This document shows, in pieces, positions 18,653-27,133 of a stretch of DNA of 64,000 bases (position 1 is the first letter of the stretch; every line of letters begins with the position of its first letter). A program made the translations under genes and the position numbers. The notes beneath the pieces are model-generated. The model did no database searches and was not told where the DNA came from. It was given only the letters and a program-made list of their open reading frames with translations. The DNA lies in the NCBI RefSeq assembly GCF_012349115.1, contig NZ_PQIG01000035.1:119209-183208 (forward strand). Reading direction: 5' to 3'. This DNA is from Rhizobium ruizarguesonis. Its GTDB lineage: Bacteria; Pseudomonadota; Alphaproteobacteria; Rhizobiales; Rhizobiaceae.

Positions 18653-19549
18653 ATGCCGAATCTGCTCAACGAGATGCCCGGATTGATGGCTTTTGTGCGG
18701 ACGGTAGAGGCCGGATCGTTCAGCGCCGCGGCCCGCGATCTGGCGACGACGCCGTCAGCGGTGTCGAAGAGCGTGGCGCGGCTGGAAAAGAAGATTGGCG
18801 CCCGGCTGTTCCTGCGCTCCACGCGCGCCCTGATGCTTACCCAGGACGGGCAACTTTTCTTCGACCGCGTTGCGCCGCTGTTGCGGGACCTGGATGCAAG
18901 TGAAGAGGCGATCAGGTCCGACGTTGCGCCCTCGGGTCGCTTGCGCATCAGCATGCCTAGCGAAATGGCGCCTCTACTGCTGCCGCGCCTCTTCGGAAGC
19001 TTTGCAGCCGACTATCCGAACCTGCATCTCGAAGTCGGACTTACGGATCGGTTCGTCGATTTGATCAGGGAGGACTACGACGTTGTGCTGCGCGTTGGAA
19101 ATCCCGCGCCGGGAGACCTCATGGTTCGTCACCTGGCCGACCTGCCGATGGCGATCGTCGGGTCTCCGGCCTTTCTGAAGACCTGGGGCAATCCTGCAAC
19201 TGCAGAAGCGCTGGCGGCTCTGCCCTTTGCCCGCTATGCACTGGGTGGTATCACGCAGCCTCTGCGCCTGCCGGACGGGACGAGCTTCATTCCCTCCGGG
19301 CGCGTCGATTGCGACTCAGGGGCCGCACTCATTCAGGCTGCGCTGAGTGGGCTGGGAGCGGCCTATCTTCTACGATGTCTGGTCGCGAAAGACCTGGCAG
19401 ACGGCACGCTTGTTACACTCGCGGCGGGGTTTGCGTTCCCTAGCGCTCCCTTTAATGCGCTGCACGCCTTTGGCCGCACCGTGCCGTTGCGCGTAAAACT
19501 GGTCTGCGATTTCATCGCCCGCGAGGCAAAAGCCCTCGAAGCCATCTGA
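18653..19549 (+). CDS. LysR-family transcriptional regulator
   Basis: A 298-residue regulator with the N-terminal helix-turn-helix FVRTVEAGSFSAAARDLATTPSAVSKSVARLEKKIGARLFLRSTRAL and a C-terminal substrate-binding domain. ATG 18653 is chosen because GGAGGTGCAA sits in front of it and it is close to the family start; 18617 is in frame but weaker. It belongs to the CrgA/YhjC-like subgroup by the look of its C-terminal half (EEAIRSDVAPSGRLRISMP). Divergent from the SDR gene, its probable target. Confidence 0.93.
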   Translation: MPNLLNEMPGLMAFVRTVEAGSFSAAARDLATTPSAVSKSVARLEKKIGARLFLRSTRALMLTQDGQLFFDRVAPLLRDLDASEEAIRSDVAPSGRLRISMPSEMAPLLLPRLFGSFAADYPNLHLEVGLTDRFVDLIREDYDVVLRVGNPAPGDLMVRHLADLPMAIVGSPAFLKTWGNPATAEALAALPFARYALGGITQPLRLPDGTSFIPSGRVDCDSGAALIQAALSGLGAAYLLRCLVAKDLADGTLVTLAAGFAFPSAPFNALHAFGRTVPLRVKLVCDFIAREAKALEAI

Positions 19550-20039
19550 GCACCTGATGTTGGGATCGGTCAGAATCCAGGTCCGCCGGTCTCGCGCATC
19601 GTCGAGGTAAGGTCTCCCATGCCCCGATCGGCTCACCGACGGAGCGGAGATATCGGATGCCGACCCTAAGCTCGAAGCAGTCGAGAACCACGTAAACGAC
19701 GATCCCGAAGGCCAGGATGTCTATGCGGATCATTGCGGGACGTTTCTCTCGCGGTTGCATCCAACAAATCGGCGAAACCCCGGGCGATTGCCGCATGCGC
19801 ATGCGTCAACAGCAATTGCTCTGCAGCGGCAGCAATCGTTCTGGCGCAGCCGCAGATCGGTTTCGCTAGATCATTAGAGGACACGCCAGCAGTGAGTGTG
19901 TCGCCGATCGCTAAAGACTTCACCCGCATTGACCGCGCCTCCAGCCCAGGAAGCGTAAGCCACCCAGGATTAGCACCAGGATAGAACACAGGAGTTTTCA
20001 AAGATGAACCAGATGATCAATAACACTCAGGAGGCAAGC
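19550..20039. other. Non-coding or decayed stretch
   Basis: About 490 bases without a convincing gene. Short open frames exist on both strands but none has family features. A minus-strand piece near 19650-19735 reads FGIVVYVVLDCFEL, faintly like the last helix of a nitrate/taurine-type ABC permease, too short to call. The last 40 bases hold two ribosome sites for the next gene. Confidence 0.4.
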
Positions 20040-20957
20040 ATGAAACTGGACAACACCTCACATCCCAGTAGACCGGCACCCGAAGAGCTGGTTCCGTCGC
20101 GCTACGCGGTGCGGATCGGCGAGATTGACGTACTGGTGATCAGCGATGGGGTGCTACCGCTCCCAACCGTGATGTTGGGACACAACGCCGAGCCGGCCGC
20201 CCGGGCTGCCTGGCTGGGCGACATGTTCCTGCCGCAGGACGCTTTCGACTGGGCACTGAACGTGGTCGTGGTGCGCAGCGGCGGACAGACCATCCTTATC
20301 GACGCTGGGCTGGGCCTCGACCCGGACTTGAACTTGCCACGGGCCGGGCAGTTGATGAAGCGGCTGGCTGCCGCCGGCATCGACCTGGCATCCGTGACCG
20401 ACGTGGTGCTGACCCACATGCACATGGACCACGTTGGCGGGCTGCTCGTCGACGGCGTGAAGGAACAGCTGAATCCGGACCTGCGGATCCATGTGGCCGC
20501 TGCCGAGGTCAAATTCTGGGAGTCGCCCGACTTCTCCCACGTCTCGATGCCGGCGGGCTTCCCTGACGCGCTGCGGGCAGCCGCCAAACGGTTCAGCAAG
20601 GACTATCAGAGCCAGCTGCGGCTGTTCGAGGATGAGCATGAGGTGGCGCCGGGCGTGGTCGTCTCTCGTACCGGCGGCCACACCCCCGGGCACAGCGTGG
20701 TCCGCGTTGCCTCAGGCAACGACCGTCTGATGTTTGCCGGCGACGCCGTGTTCGCGGTCGGGTTCGACCATCCCGACTGGCACAATGGTTTCGAACATGA
20801 CCCCGAGGAGGCTGCCCGCGTTCGGGTTCGGCTTTTGCAGGAGCTGGCAGCGACCGGCGAACTGCTGGTGGCAACGCATATGCCGTTTCCTTCCGTTGGC
20901 CATGTCGCGGTCGACGGCGATGCCTTTCGTTGGGTCCCGGTCTTCTGGGACTACTGA
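20040..20957 (+). CDS. MBL-fold metallo-hydrolase
   Basis: A metallo-beta-lactamase-fold hydrolase of 305 residues. The metal motif HMHMDH gives H126, H128, D130 and H131; further ligands are the His in RTGGHTPGHS, the Asp in FAGDAVF and the His in ATHMPFPS. This group includes lactonases that open N-acyl-homoserine lactones and many unrelated hydrolases, so the substrate is open. ATG 20040 has the better ribosome site (AGGAGGCAAGC), but ATG 20004 after GGAG is also usable. There is no signal peptide. Confidence 0.88.
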   Translation: MKLDNTSHPSRPAPEELVPSRYAVRIGEIDVLVISDGVLPLPTVMLGHNAEPAARAAWLGDMFLPQDAFDWALNVVVVRSGGQTILIDAGLGLDPDLNLPRAGQLMKRLAAAGIDLASVTDVVLTHMHMDHVGGLLVDGVKEQLNPDLRIHVAAAEVKFWESPDFSHVSMPAGFPDALRAAAKRFSKDYQSQLRLFEDEHEVAPGVVVSRTGGHTPGHSVVRVASGNDRLMFAGDAVFAVGFDHPDWHNGFEHDPEEAARVRVRLLQELAATGELLVATHMPFPSVGHVAVDGDAFRWVPVFWDY

Positions 20958-21100
20958 CCGCTTGTTGAATTAAGGCCGAACCAGAGCGTGCATCCTTGAA
21001 GGCCGTGCTCGGCCTTCAAGCCCGAGCTTCAATCAGGCCTTCACCTATCCACCTATTCAACCACGCGCACCGCATGGGCGCGCAGCAAATGGAGTGTCTT

Positions 21101-21853
21101 ATGAAAATCGTGATTATCGGCGGAACCGGCCTGATCGGTTCAAAGACAGCAGAGCGCCTGCGCAAGAAAGGGCATGAGGTCATTGCCGCTGCCCCGAAAA
21201 CCGGCGTTAATACCCTTACCGGGGAGGGCTTGGCGGAAGCACTGAAGAATACCGACGTGGTGATCGACCTCGCGAACTCGCCATCCTTCGAGGATAAGGC
21301 CGTGCTTGAATTCTTTCAGACGGCGGGCAAGAACCTGATGTCAGCGGAAATCGAGGCCGGCGTGAAACACCACATCGCGCTTTCCATCGTCGGCACGGAT
21401 CGGTTGCCGGATAGTGGCTATCTTCGAGCCAAGGTCGCCCAGGAAAAGATCATCCGGGAAGCCGGCACTCCCTACACCATCGTGCGTTCCACCCAGTTCA
21501 TGGAATTTCTCGGCGGCATCGCCCAGGAGGGCACGGTTGGCGACACGGCCCGCTTGTCGACAGGTTCCCTGCAGCCGATTGCGTCCGACGACGTCGCCGA
21601 TTTCGTGACTGACGCGGCGCTAGCCGCGCCGGTTAACGGCATTATCGAAATCTGCGGCCCCGAGCGTGCGCGTCTCTGCGATTTCGCCGCGCGCTACCTC
21701 AAGGCGATCGGAGATCCCCGCACCGTTGTCGCAGATCCGGATGCCCGCTATTTCGGCACCAAACTGGAGGACGGTTCACTCGTCTCCGACAATCATCCTC
21801 GCATCGGCCGTATCGGTTTCGACGATTGGTTTGCGACAACGCCCAGAAAATAA
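21101..21853 (+). CDS. NmrA-like NAD(P)-binding protein
   Basis: A 250-residue atypical short-chain dehydrogenase. The Rossmann motif is IIGGTGLIGSKTAERLRKKGH; VVIDLANSPSFED and IALSIVGTDRLPDSGYLRAKVAQEKIIR follow, the latter aligned with the SDR active site but with the Tyr-x3-Lys arrangement as Y-LRAK. RSTQFMEF and a C-terminal SDNHPRIGRIGFDDWFATT block are typical of NmrA/YesF-type proteins. Members sense or use NAD(P); the role here is unknown. The start has GGAG at good spacing. Second in a plus-strand group with the MBL and cupin genes. Confidence 0.88.
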   Translation: MKIVIIGGTGLIGSKTAERLRKKGHEVIAAAPKTGVNTLTGEGLAEALKNTDVVIDLANSPSFEDKAVLEFFQTAGKNLMSAEIEAGVKHHIALSIVGTDRLPDSGYLRAKVAQEKIIREAGTPYTIVRSTQFMEFLGGIAQEGTVGDTARLSTGSLQPIASDDVADFVTDAALAAPVNGIIEICGPERARLCDFAARYLKAIGDPRTVVADPDARYFGTKLEDGSLVSDNHPRIGRIGFDDWFATTPRK

Positions 21854-21998
21854 CGAGTTGCGCATTGGCCGCCTGATAAGCGGCCCATGCGCCCGTAGCA
21901 CTACATTTTGATGGCTACGCAAAACATCGAAAAGATGTTTGAAAACAATATGTTATAGAAATATACAATCTACTCCAAATCACGAAAGGACGATAAAC

Positions 21999-22424
21999 AT
22001 GATCAAGTCATTGGCTTTTGCCGTCGCATTGACGGCTCTCCTGTCAGGTTCGGCTCTTGCGCATGATGCGCCCGGTGGCGGGGAGGGCGCAAAGATTACG
22101 CTGGTCTATGACCACAAACTGCCGAACGTACCCGGCAAGAGCATGAAGGGCGTTCTCGTCGAATATGCTCCGGGCGGTTTCTCGGAGGGCCATACACATC
22201 CAGCGTCCGCCTTCATATACGCGACCGTTCTCGAAGGCGCGATCCGCAGTCAGGTCAACGATGGCCCCGTTACTGTCTATAGCGCCGGTGAAAGCTTTTC
22301 GGAATTTCCGGGCGATCGCCACGGTGTCAGCGAAAACGCCAGCAAGACTAAGCCGGCAAAGCTCCTCGCTGTATTCGTGGTCGATACCGCTGAGCAGGAA
22401 CTGACCTTCCCAATCAAGAAATAG
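21999..22424 (+). CDS. Secreted cupin-domain protein
   Basis: A 141-residue protein with a signal peptide (MIKSLAFAVALTALLSGSALAHD) and a single cupin barrel: GFSEGHTHPASAFIYATVLEGAI carries the two metal His of cupin motif 1, and GESFSEFPGDRHGVSENAS matches motif 2. It is therefore probably periplasmic and metal-binding; the reaction is unknown. The start follows GAAAGGACG. It lies 145 bases after the NmrA-like gene. Confidence 0.88.
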   Translation: MIKSLAFAVALTALLSGSALAHDAPGGGEGAKITLVYDHKLPNVPGKSMKGVLVEYAPGGFSEGHTHPASAFIYATVLEGAIRSQVNDGPVTVYSAGESFSEFPGDRHGVSENASKTKPAKLLAVFVVDTAEQELTFPIKK

Positions 22425-22713
22425 CCGATCTGGCCGGGCACACGATGTCGTGCCCGGCAGTTCATTGACGCAAACCATGATCGGTTGACCCAGCTATGTC
22501 AGGTGATGACAACTTCCTGCCGCTCGTCCGTGTGGCACATACAGGGCGGAAACCGTCCGACAGGTCGCCTGATCGTCCAGATCCTTTTCCTTACCGGCAT
22601 GAGTCTCGTGCCTTTTAGAGAAATCATCGATGAGAGATGAGTTGCGTCCGGAACAAGCCGGAATATGGCAAGCTGCGCTCTTTTTCAGAGCGCAGCCTTA
22701 TGTCGGGATCCGA
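22425..22713. other. Convergent intergenic region
   Basis: About 290 bases between the converging cupin and oxidoreductase genes. A possible hairpin GCCGGGCACACGATGTCGTGCCCGGC lies near 22432-22458 and could serve as a terminator for the cupin gene; GCGCTC and GAGCGC arms near 22675-22692 could do so for the other strand. No gene seen. Confidence 0.45.
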
Positions 22714-23919
22714 TCACAGTTTGGTCACATGCTCCGGATCAGCTGAGGCCAGCGCAGCGGCCCGCTCGGGCTTCGGCGGATAGATCCAGACGGTGTTGAT
22801 CTCCTGCTTGGTCGCCTTCGCTTTCTCGCCGACCATCTCCACCTTGCGGTCCCATCCTCGCGTAAAGAGGGCTCCGGCATCGCCGAGGTCGAGGCAGGTG
22901 ACATAGGCTTCCTGATGATATTGCCGTGCTGGCACGCCCAACAGTTCAGCGGCGGCATTGTTGCCCGCGAAGGCGCCCATGCGTGTGGCGTGCTGGCACG
23001 ACATCAGTGCATAGTTGCCGCAGTCGTCGCAAGCGGCGCGCGCCGCATCCCCGGTGGCGAAGACGCCGGGTACGGACGGCACGCGCAGGCAGCCATCGAC
23101 CAGCAGCCGGTCGAACTTGTCACGCTCGCCGGGAATTTTGGTGGTCAGCGGATTGGCCCGTATGCCTGCCGCCCAGATCACGGTCATGGTTTCGATATGC
23201 TCACCGGTACTCAGCGTAACTCCGGATCTATCCAGCGATGAAACGCCGGCATTGAGCCGCGTTTCCACACCGAGCTCGCGAAGTGCGTCCTCGATGATCG
23301 GCCGCGGACCTTCGCCCATGTCGGGGGCTACCGCGCTGCTGCGGTCGACGATAATGACACGCGGATTGGCGGTTTTGTCGAACAGGGTCCGCAGCCGCGA
23401 AGGCATCTCGGTCGCCGCCTCGATACCGGTGAAACCGGCGCCGGCAACAACGATTGTGTCGCGCGCGGCCGAGGCCGGCATCTTCGCAAGCTCGTGCAGG
23501 TGGCGATCAAGGGCAATGGCGTCATCGACGTTATCGACGCTGAAGGCGTATTCCGCGAGGCCGGGAATATTCGGACGGAACAGCCGGCTGCCGGTGGCGA
23601 GCACAAGGCGATGATACTGAAGGGACTTTCGTTCGCCCTTGGCATTGACGACGTCTACGGTGCCGGCCTTCGTGTCGACCGCTTCAACACTGCCCTGCAC
23701 GTAGGCGACATCGACGGCATCAAATACATCCTGCAAAGGTGCCGTCAGGCTTTCGGGCTTCGGCTCGTAAAGCCGGGGGCGGATGACGAGCGTCGGTTCC
23801 GGGGACACCAGCGCGATTTCGAGCTCTTCGGGCGAAACGCCTTCGATATCACGCAGGCGGGCTGCGGAAAGTGCGGCGTACATGCCGGCGAACCCGGCGC
23901 CTACAATCACAAGTCTCAT
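22714..23919 (-). CDS. NDH-2-like FAD-dependent oxidoreductase
   Basis: A pyridine nucleotide-disulfide-type flavoprotein of 401 residues resembling type II NADH dehydrogenases. The FAD motif is VIVGAGFAGMYAALSA, LVLATGSRLF follows, the NAD(P) motif is VVAGAGFTGIEAATEM, and the second FAD contact is VFATGDAARA. It lacks an obvious C-terminal membrane anchor, so membrane attachment is doubtful. ATG 23919 has CGGAG upstream and gives MRLVIVGAGFAG; the longer reading to 24090 is not supported. Possibly cotranscribed with the hydrolase gene 113 bases upstream. Confidence 0.9.
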   Translation of the reverse strand: MRLVIVGAGFAGMYAALSAARLRDIEGVSPEELEIALVSPEPTLVIRPRLYEPKPESLTAPLQDVFDAVDVAYVQGSVEAVDTKAGTVDVVNAKGERKSLQYHRLVLATGSRLFRPNIPGLAEYAFSVDNVDDAIALDRHLHELAKMPASAARDTIVVAGAGFTGIEAATEMPSRLRTLFDKTANPRVIIVDRSSAVAPDMGEGPRPIIEDALRELGVETRLNAGVSSLDRSGVTLSTGEHIETMTVIWAAGIRANPLTTKIPGERDKFDRLLVDGCLRVPSVPGVFATGDAARAACDDCGNYALMSCQHATRMGAFAGNNAAAELLGVPARQYHQEAYVTCLDLGDAGALFTRGWDRKVEMVGEKAKATKQEINTVWIYPPKPERAAALASADPEHVTKL

Positions 23920-24032
23920 GTTATTCACTCCGTGGTCTGTAGTTTCAAAGGGTCGCGCGTCACCGTTGCCGCTCCCGATGGGCGGCGAGATGGTCGGCAA
24001 CGATGGCGCGCGGATTGGTGAAGCGATGTCGC

Positions 24033-24863
24033 TCAGGCGGTGATAAAGGCCAGCATGTCGGCATTGACGACATCTGCATGGGTCGTGCACAGACCATGCG
24101 GCAGTTTCTCGTAGATTTTCAGCGTGCCGGCCTGCAGGAGCTTCGCCGACAATGGAGCGGCAGCACCGATGGGAACGATCTGGTCGTCATCGCCATGCAA
24201 CACCAGCGTCGGCACGGTGATGCTTTTCAGGTCCTCGGTGAAATCCGTCTCCGAGAATGCCTTAATGCCTTCGTAATGCGCTTTCGCGCCGCCCATCATG
24301 CCCTGGCGCCACCAATTTGAGATCACCGCCTGCGACGGCTCGGCACCCGGGCGGTTGTAGCCGTAGAAGGGGCCGCTCGGAAAATCGCGATAGAACTGCG
24401 AACGGTTGGCAGCGAGCTGGCTGCGCAATCCGTCGAATGCCTCGATCGGCAAACCGCCGGGATTGGCGCCGGTCTTCAACATCAATGGCGGCACGGCCGC
24501 AATCAGGATCAGTTTGGTAACGCGACCTTTGCCGTACCGCGCGACATACCGCGCGGCTTCACCGCCGCCGGTAGAGTGGCCGACATGGATCGCGTTGCGA
24601 AGATCGAGGTAGTCGATCATTGCGGCAACATCGGAGGCGTAGTGATCCATGTCATGACCGTCGCTCACCTGGCTCGATCGGCCGTGGCCGCGGCGATCAT
24701 GAGCGATCACGCGAAAGCCTTTGCCGAGGAAGAAGAGCATTTGATTATCCCAATCGTCGGAGCTGAGGGGCCAGCCATGGTGAAAGACGATCGGCTGAGC
24801 GGACTTCGGTCCCCAGTCCTTGTAAAAAAGCTGAACACCGTCGCTGGTTGTAATGGAGGTCAT
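24033..24863 (-). CDS. Alpha/beta hydrolase, non-heme chloroperoxidase type
   Basis: A 276-residue alpha/beta hydrolase. The nucleophile S97 sits in VGHSTGGG, the oxyanion region is [19 protein letters not shown] follows, the acid is in [11 protein letters not shown], and the His is in [12 protein letters not shown]. This set is that of the cofactor-free chloroperoxidase/esterase group, which usually act as esterases or perhydrolases. ATG 24863 follows AAGGATCAG; the frame extends to 24905 without support. It is upstream of the NDH-2-like gene on the same strand. Confidence 0.92.
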   Translation of the reverse strand: MTSITTSDGVQLFYKDWGPKSAQPIVFHHGWPLSSDDWDNQMLFFLGKGFRVIAHDRRGHGRSSQVSDGHDMDHYASDVAAMIDYLDLRNAIHVGHSTGGGEAARYVARYGKGRVTKLILIAAVPPLMLKTGANPGGLPIEAFDGLRSQLAANRSQFYRDFPSGPFYGYNRPGAEPSQAVISNWWRQGMMGGAKAHYEGIKAFSETDFTEDLKSITVPTLVLHGDDDQIVPIGAAAPLSAKLLQAGTLKIYEKLPHGLCTTHADVVNADMLAFITA

Positions 24864-25050
24864 TGTGCTGATCCTTTGGAGAATATTTGTTTCGGCGCCC
24901 GTCATCGCCGGACGGACAGTTGCTAAAATCGGATATGCAAGCCGCTACGGGTCGCTTCGTTGCGACCGACCCGTAATCGGTGTCCCAGACCATCCTTTGT
25001 CTCCGCAGGATCCATTGGTATGGGCACAATGGTGGTTTAGCGAAACACGT

Positions 25051-25254
25051 CTACGGCTGCGCCAGAGGGATTGGCGCCATTGCAGAGCAATTGCGGTTTT
25101 GCGGGTGCTGCCGCAGTTCATCGCCCGGCGTTTTACCGGTCAGCTTCGGCAATGTGGCGGCCAAGGCTGTTTGCGAGGCGCAGTCATGTGAGGTTGCGAC
25201 CAACGCCATGCCAGGGGGATTGCGCGGCATGGTCGTCGCGGGCTCGAACCGATG
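25051..25254 (-). pseudogene. Degenerate copy of an AraC C-terminus
   Basis: Minus-strand translation reads HRFEPATTMPRNPPGMALVA then TSHDCASQTALAATLPKLTG and KTPGDELRQH before a stop. It aligns residue for residue with the last 50 residues of the intact AraC gene next to it (YRLEQAINMLRDPQNSIALVA, SLGYASQTAFAAAFRKLTG, ETPTDWRRRHG). There is no start and no upstream AraC part, so it is a partial tandem duplicate that has decayed, and the region 24906-25314 holds no other gene. Confidence 0.75.
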
Positions 25255-25314
25255 GCGTGGAAGCGAAGAACCGAACCGTCGGGAATCTGAGGCGAGGGCG
25301 AAAGGAGATTGCGG

Positions 25315-26265
25315 TCAGCCGTGGCGGCGCCGCCAATCAGTCGGTGTTTCACCGGTCAATTTTCGGAATGCAGCTGCAAATGCTGTTTGCGAGGCATAGC
25401 CGAGGGAGGCTGCGACCAACGCGATCGAATTTTGAGGATCGCGCAGCATGTTTATGGCTTGCTCGAGCCGATATTGACGCAGCCAGTTGTGAGGTGAAAG
25501 CCCCGTGCTTTCTTTGAAAGCGCGACAGAAATGAAAACGCGACAGCCCGGAATCGGCAGCGAGGGCCGCGAGGGAGACGTCCGCGTCGGCGTCCGACCGC
25601 AATCGTTCGATCGCCCGGCGCAGCACGCTCGGCGCGAGGCCGCCGAGCGCCGGCTGATAGCTCGGCGCCTTGCCTGTGTGCGCGGCCAGCAGGCGCGTGG
25701 CCAGAAGGTCGGTCAACTGCTGCCTGAACAGTGTATCCAGTGCCGTATTGCCTTCCAGGACATCGGCTGCGCTCAGGAGCAATCGGGATGTAATAAGGTC
25801 CGGATGCGCCGTTCGCTCCAAGAGATCGGTCGGCGTGAAAGTATCGGTTTCGTCGGCGATGCGCGTCAGCGTCGAGCGGGGAAGATAGAGCTGAACGACA
25901 TCAACCGGTTTTGGAATATCCCATCGGGAGCTTGATCCAGCCGGGATGATGATCACAACCCCGCGACGAAACGTTCCGCTCTCGATCGATCTTCCGGACC
26001 GCCGTTCCATGCGCTGTATCGCGCCGTTGTAAGCCATGATGACGTGGTCCGTCATGGGCTCGACGACATCATGCAAGGGGCCGTGATTCCAGTGGGCGAT
26101 TGCACCACCGGAGGGGTCTGAAGCAAGATGAATTGGCGCAGTCCTCAGAACGCGCGACATCTCGTTTGCAGGATTGTGGTCAGCAGCCGGCATTTCGTCC
26201 CGGCGCGCCTCGATTGTCTCATCCGGCGAGCTCTCGAGAGGATCGCTGGAGCTAGGCAAGCTCAT
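25315..26265 (-). CDS. AraC-family transcriptional regulator
   Basis: A 316-residue regulator. The C-terminal AraC/XylS domain has both helix-turn-helix units: VSLAALAADSGLSRFHFCRAFKESTGLSPHNWLRQYRLEQA and NSIALVAASLGYASQTAFAAAFRKLTGETPTDWRR. The N-terminal part (about 40-190) has no clear family signature and would bind the effector. The ATG at 26265 lacks a strong ribosome site; ATG 26187 (MPAADHNPANEMSRV) is an alternative. Likely controls nearby genes such as the hydrolase and oxidoreductase on the same strand; this is inference. Confidence 0.92.
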   Translation of the reverse strand: MSLPSSSDPLESSPDETIEARRDEMPAADHNPANEMSRVLRTAPIHLASDPSGGAIAHWNHGPLHDVVEPMTDHVIMAYNGAIQRMERRSGRSIESGTFRRGVVIIIPAGSSSRWDIPKPVDVVQLYLPRSTLTRIADETDTFTPTDLLERTAHPDLITSRLLLSAADVLEGNTALDTLFRQQLTDLLATRLLAAHTGKAPSYQPALGGLAPSVLRRAIERLRSDADADVSLAALAADSGLSRFHFCRAFKESTGLSPHNWLRQYRLEQAINMLRDPQNSIALVAASLGYASQTAFAAAFRKLTGETPTDWRRRHG

Positions 26266-27133
26266 GGTTGCGCGCTCGTTGACAGGCGCTGCTTATGTGC
26301 GATCCCGACAACAATCGCGGGCTCATTGAGCATCCGCCTATGGTGGCCGACGTCGTCAGTCCTACTACCCATGACATGCCCCAATGTCGCGAGCGATTTC
26401 GCCGTGCTTCTGATTATTCGCATTGTGCGATGCAGGGTAAATATCAAAAACTTTCGAGGGAGAAAACCTATTCTCTAGGATAGGTTGCCTTTGCCATTGG
26501 ACATCGTTCTCAACCGATAAAATTAAATGTTTGCATAGCGCCACGATTGACGCCCTTGCGCCAACGCACGGCAAGGGACCGTTTGGGTTCCGAAACTCAT
26601 GTGGAGTGGGTGGGCGCATCGACTTCCTGTTCGGCGAACCTGTCGAGCGCATCGCTGGCTTCATCGGCCAGCCAGACCCCACCATAATCTATATAGCACT
26701 TCGGAATCCCGAAATTGGTTGAGGTTTTGAAATCGTTGGATGTTTCCCCGCGGCGGCACCGCCCAAAACGCGACGAATTTCGGAATCCCGAAGCGGGGGA
26801 ATTTCGGGATCCCGAAGTGGGCTTTTTTCTTTACGGCGACGCGGCCGCGTTTGTCGGCAGCCCGGCATCCGACGGAAAAAACCGAGTCGGCCGGAGGCTC
26901 ACCAATTACGGCACTTTCCACCTCAACGCCGGCTTAGAAGATCAAGTTTGTAATTTATTTTGGTTGATTGGTTCGTTTGTAAACTTATTGTCGAGGTAAA
27001 AGGACGCGTCTTCGGAGCGGACCCCAATGTTCAATTTATCGCAGCACGAACTCCTTCGGGCGATACCGGTCCGTACCCAACGCATCACCGCCCATGTCTT
27101 CCTGATTGCTCCCAACATCAACTGAGGTTTCCC
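26266..27133. other. 868-base stretch without a recognisable gene
   Basis: No open frame here has family features or a good ribosome site. A minus-strand frame ending near 26600 reads IDYGGVWLADEASDALDRFA, which could be the end of a decayed gene, but I cannot name it. Three copies of a palindrome lie at 26697-26817. The last 14 bases hold the ribosome site TGAGG for the M81 gene. The stretch separates the accessory block from the peptide locus. Confidence 0.5.
26697..26817. repeat. Three copies of the palindrome TTCGG(A/G)ATCCCGAA
   Basis: Copies lie at 26697-26716, 26776-26793 and 26800-26817. The core TTCGGGATCCCGAA is self-complementary in the third copy and one base off in the others. 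The flanks AATT and AAG/TGG are also partly shared. The third copy is followed by GTGGGCTTTTTTC. Confidence 0.7.

Noticed and set aside
19512..20001. Possible small genes on either strand
   Set aside because: No ribosome site or domain; a faint ABC-permease-like helix is too short to support a call.
26365..26685. Minus-strand frame in the non-coding stretch
   Set aside because: No recognised domain or conserved start; may be decayed DNA.
26697..26817. CRISPR array
   Set aside because: Only three short palindromes with uneven spacing (about 80 and 24 bases start to start) and no cas genes.
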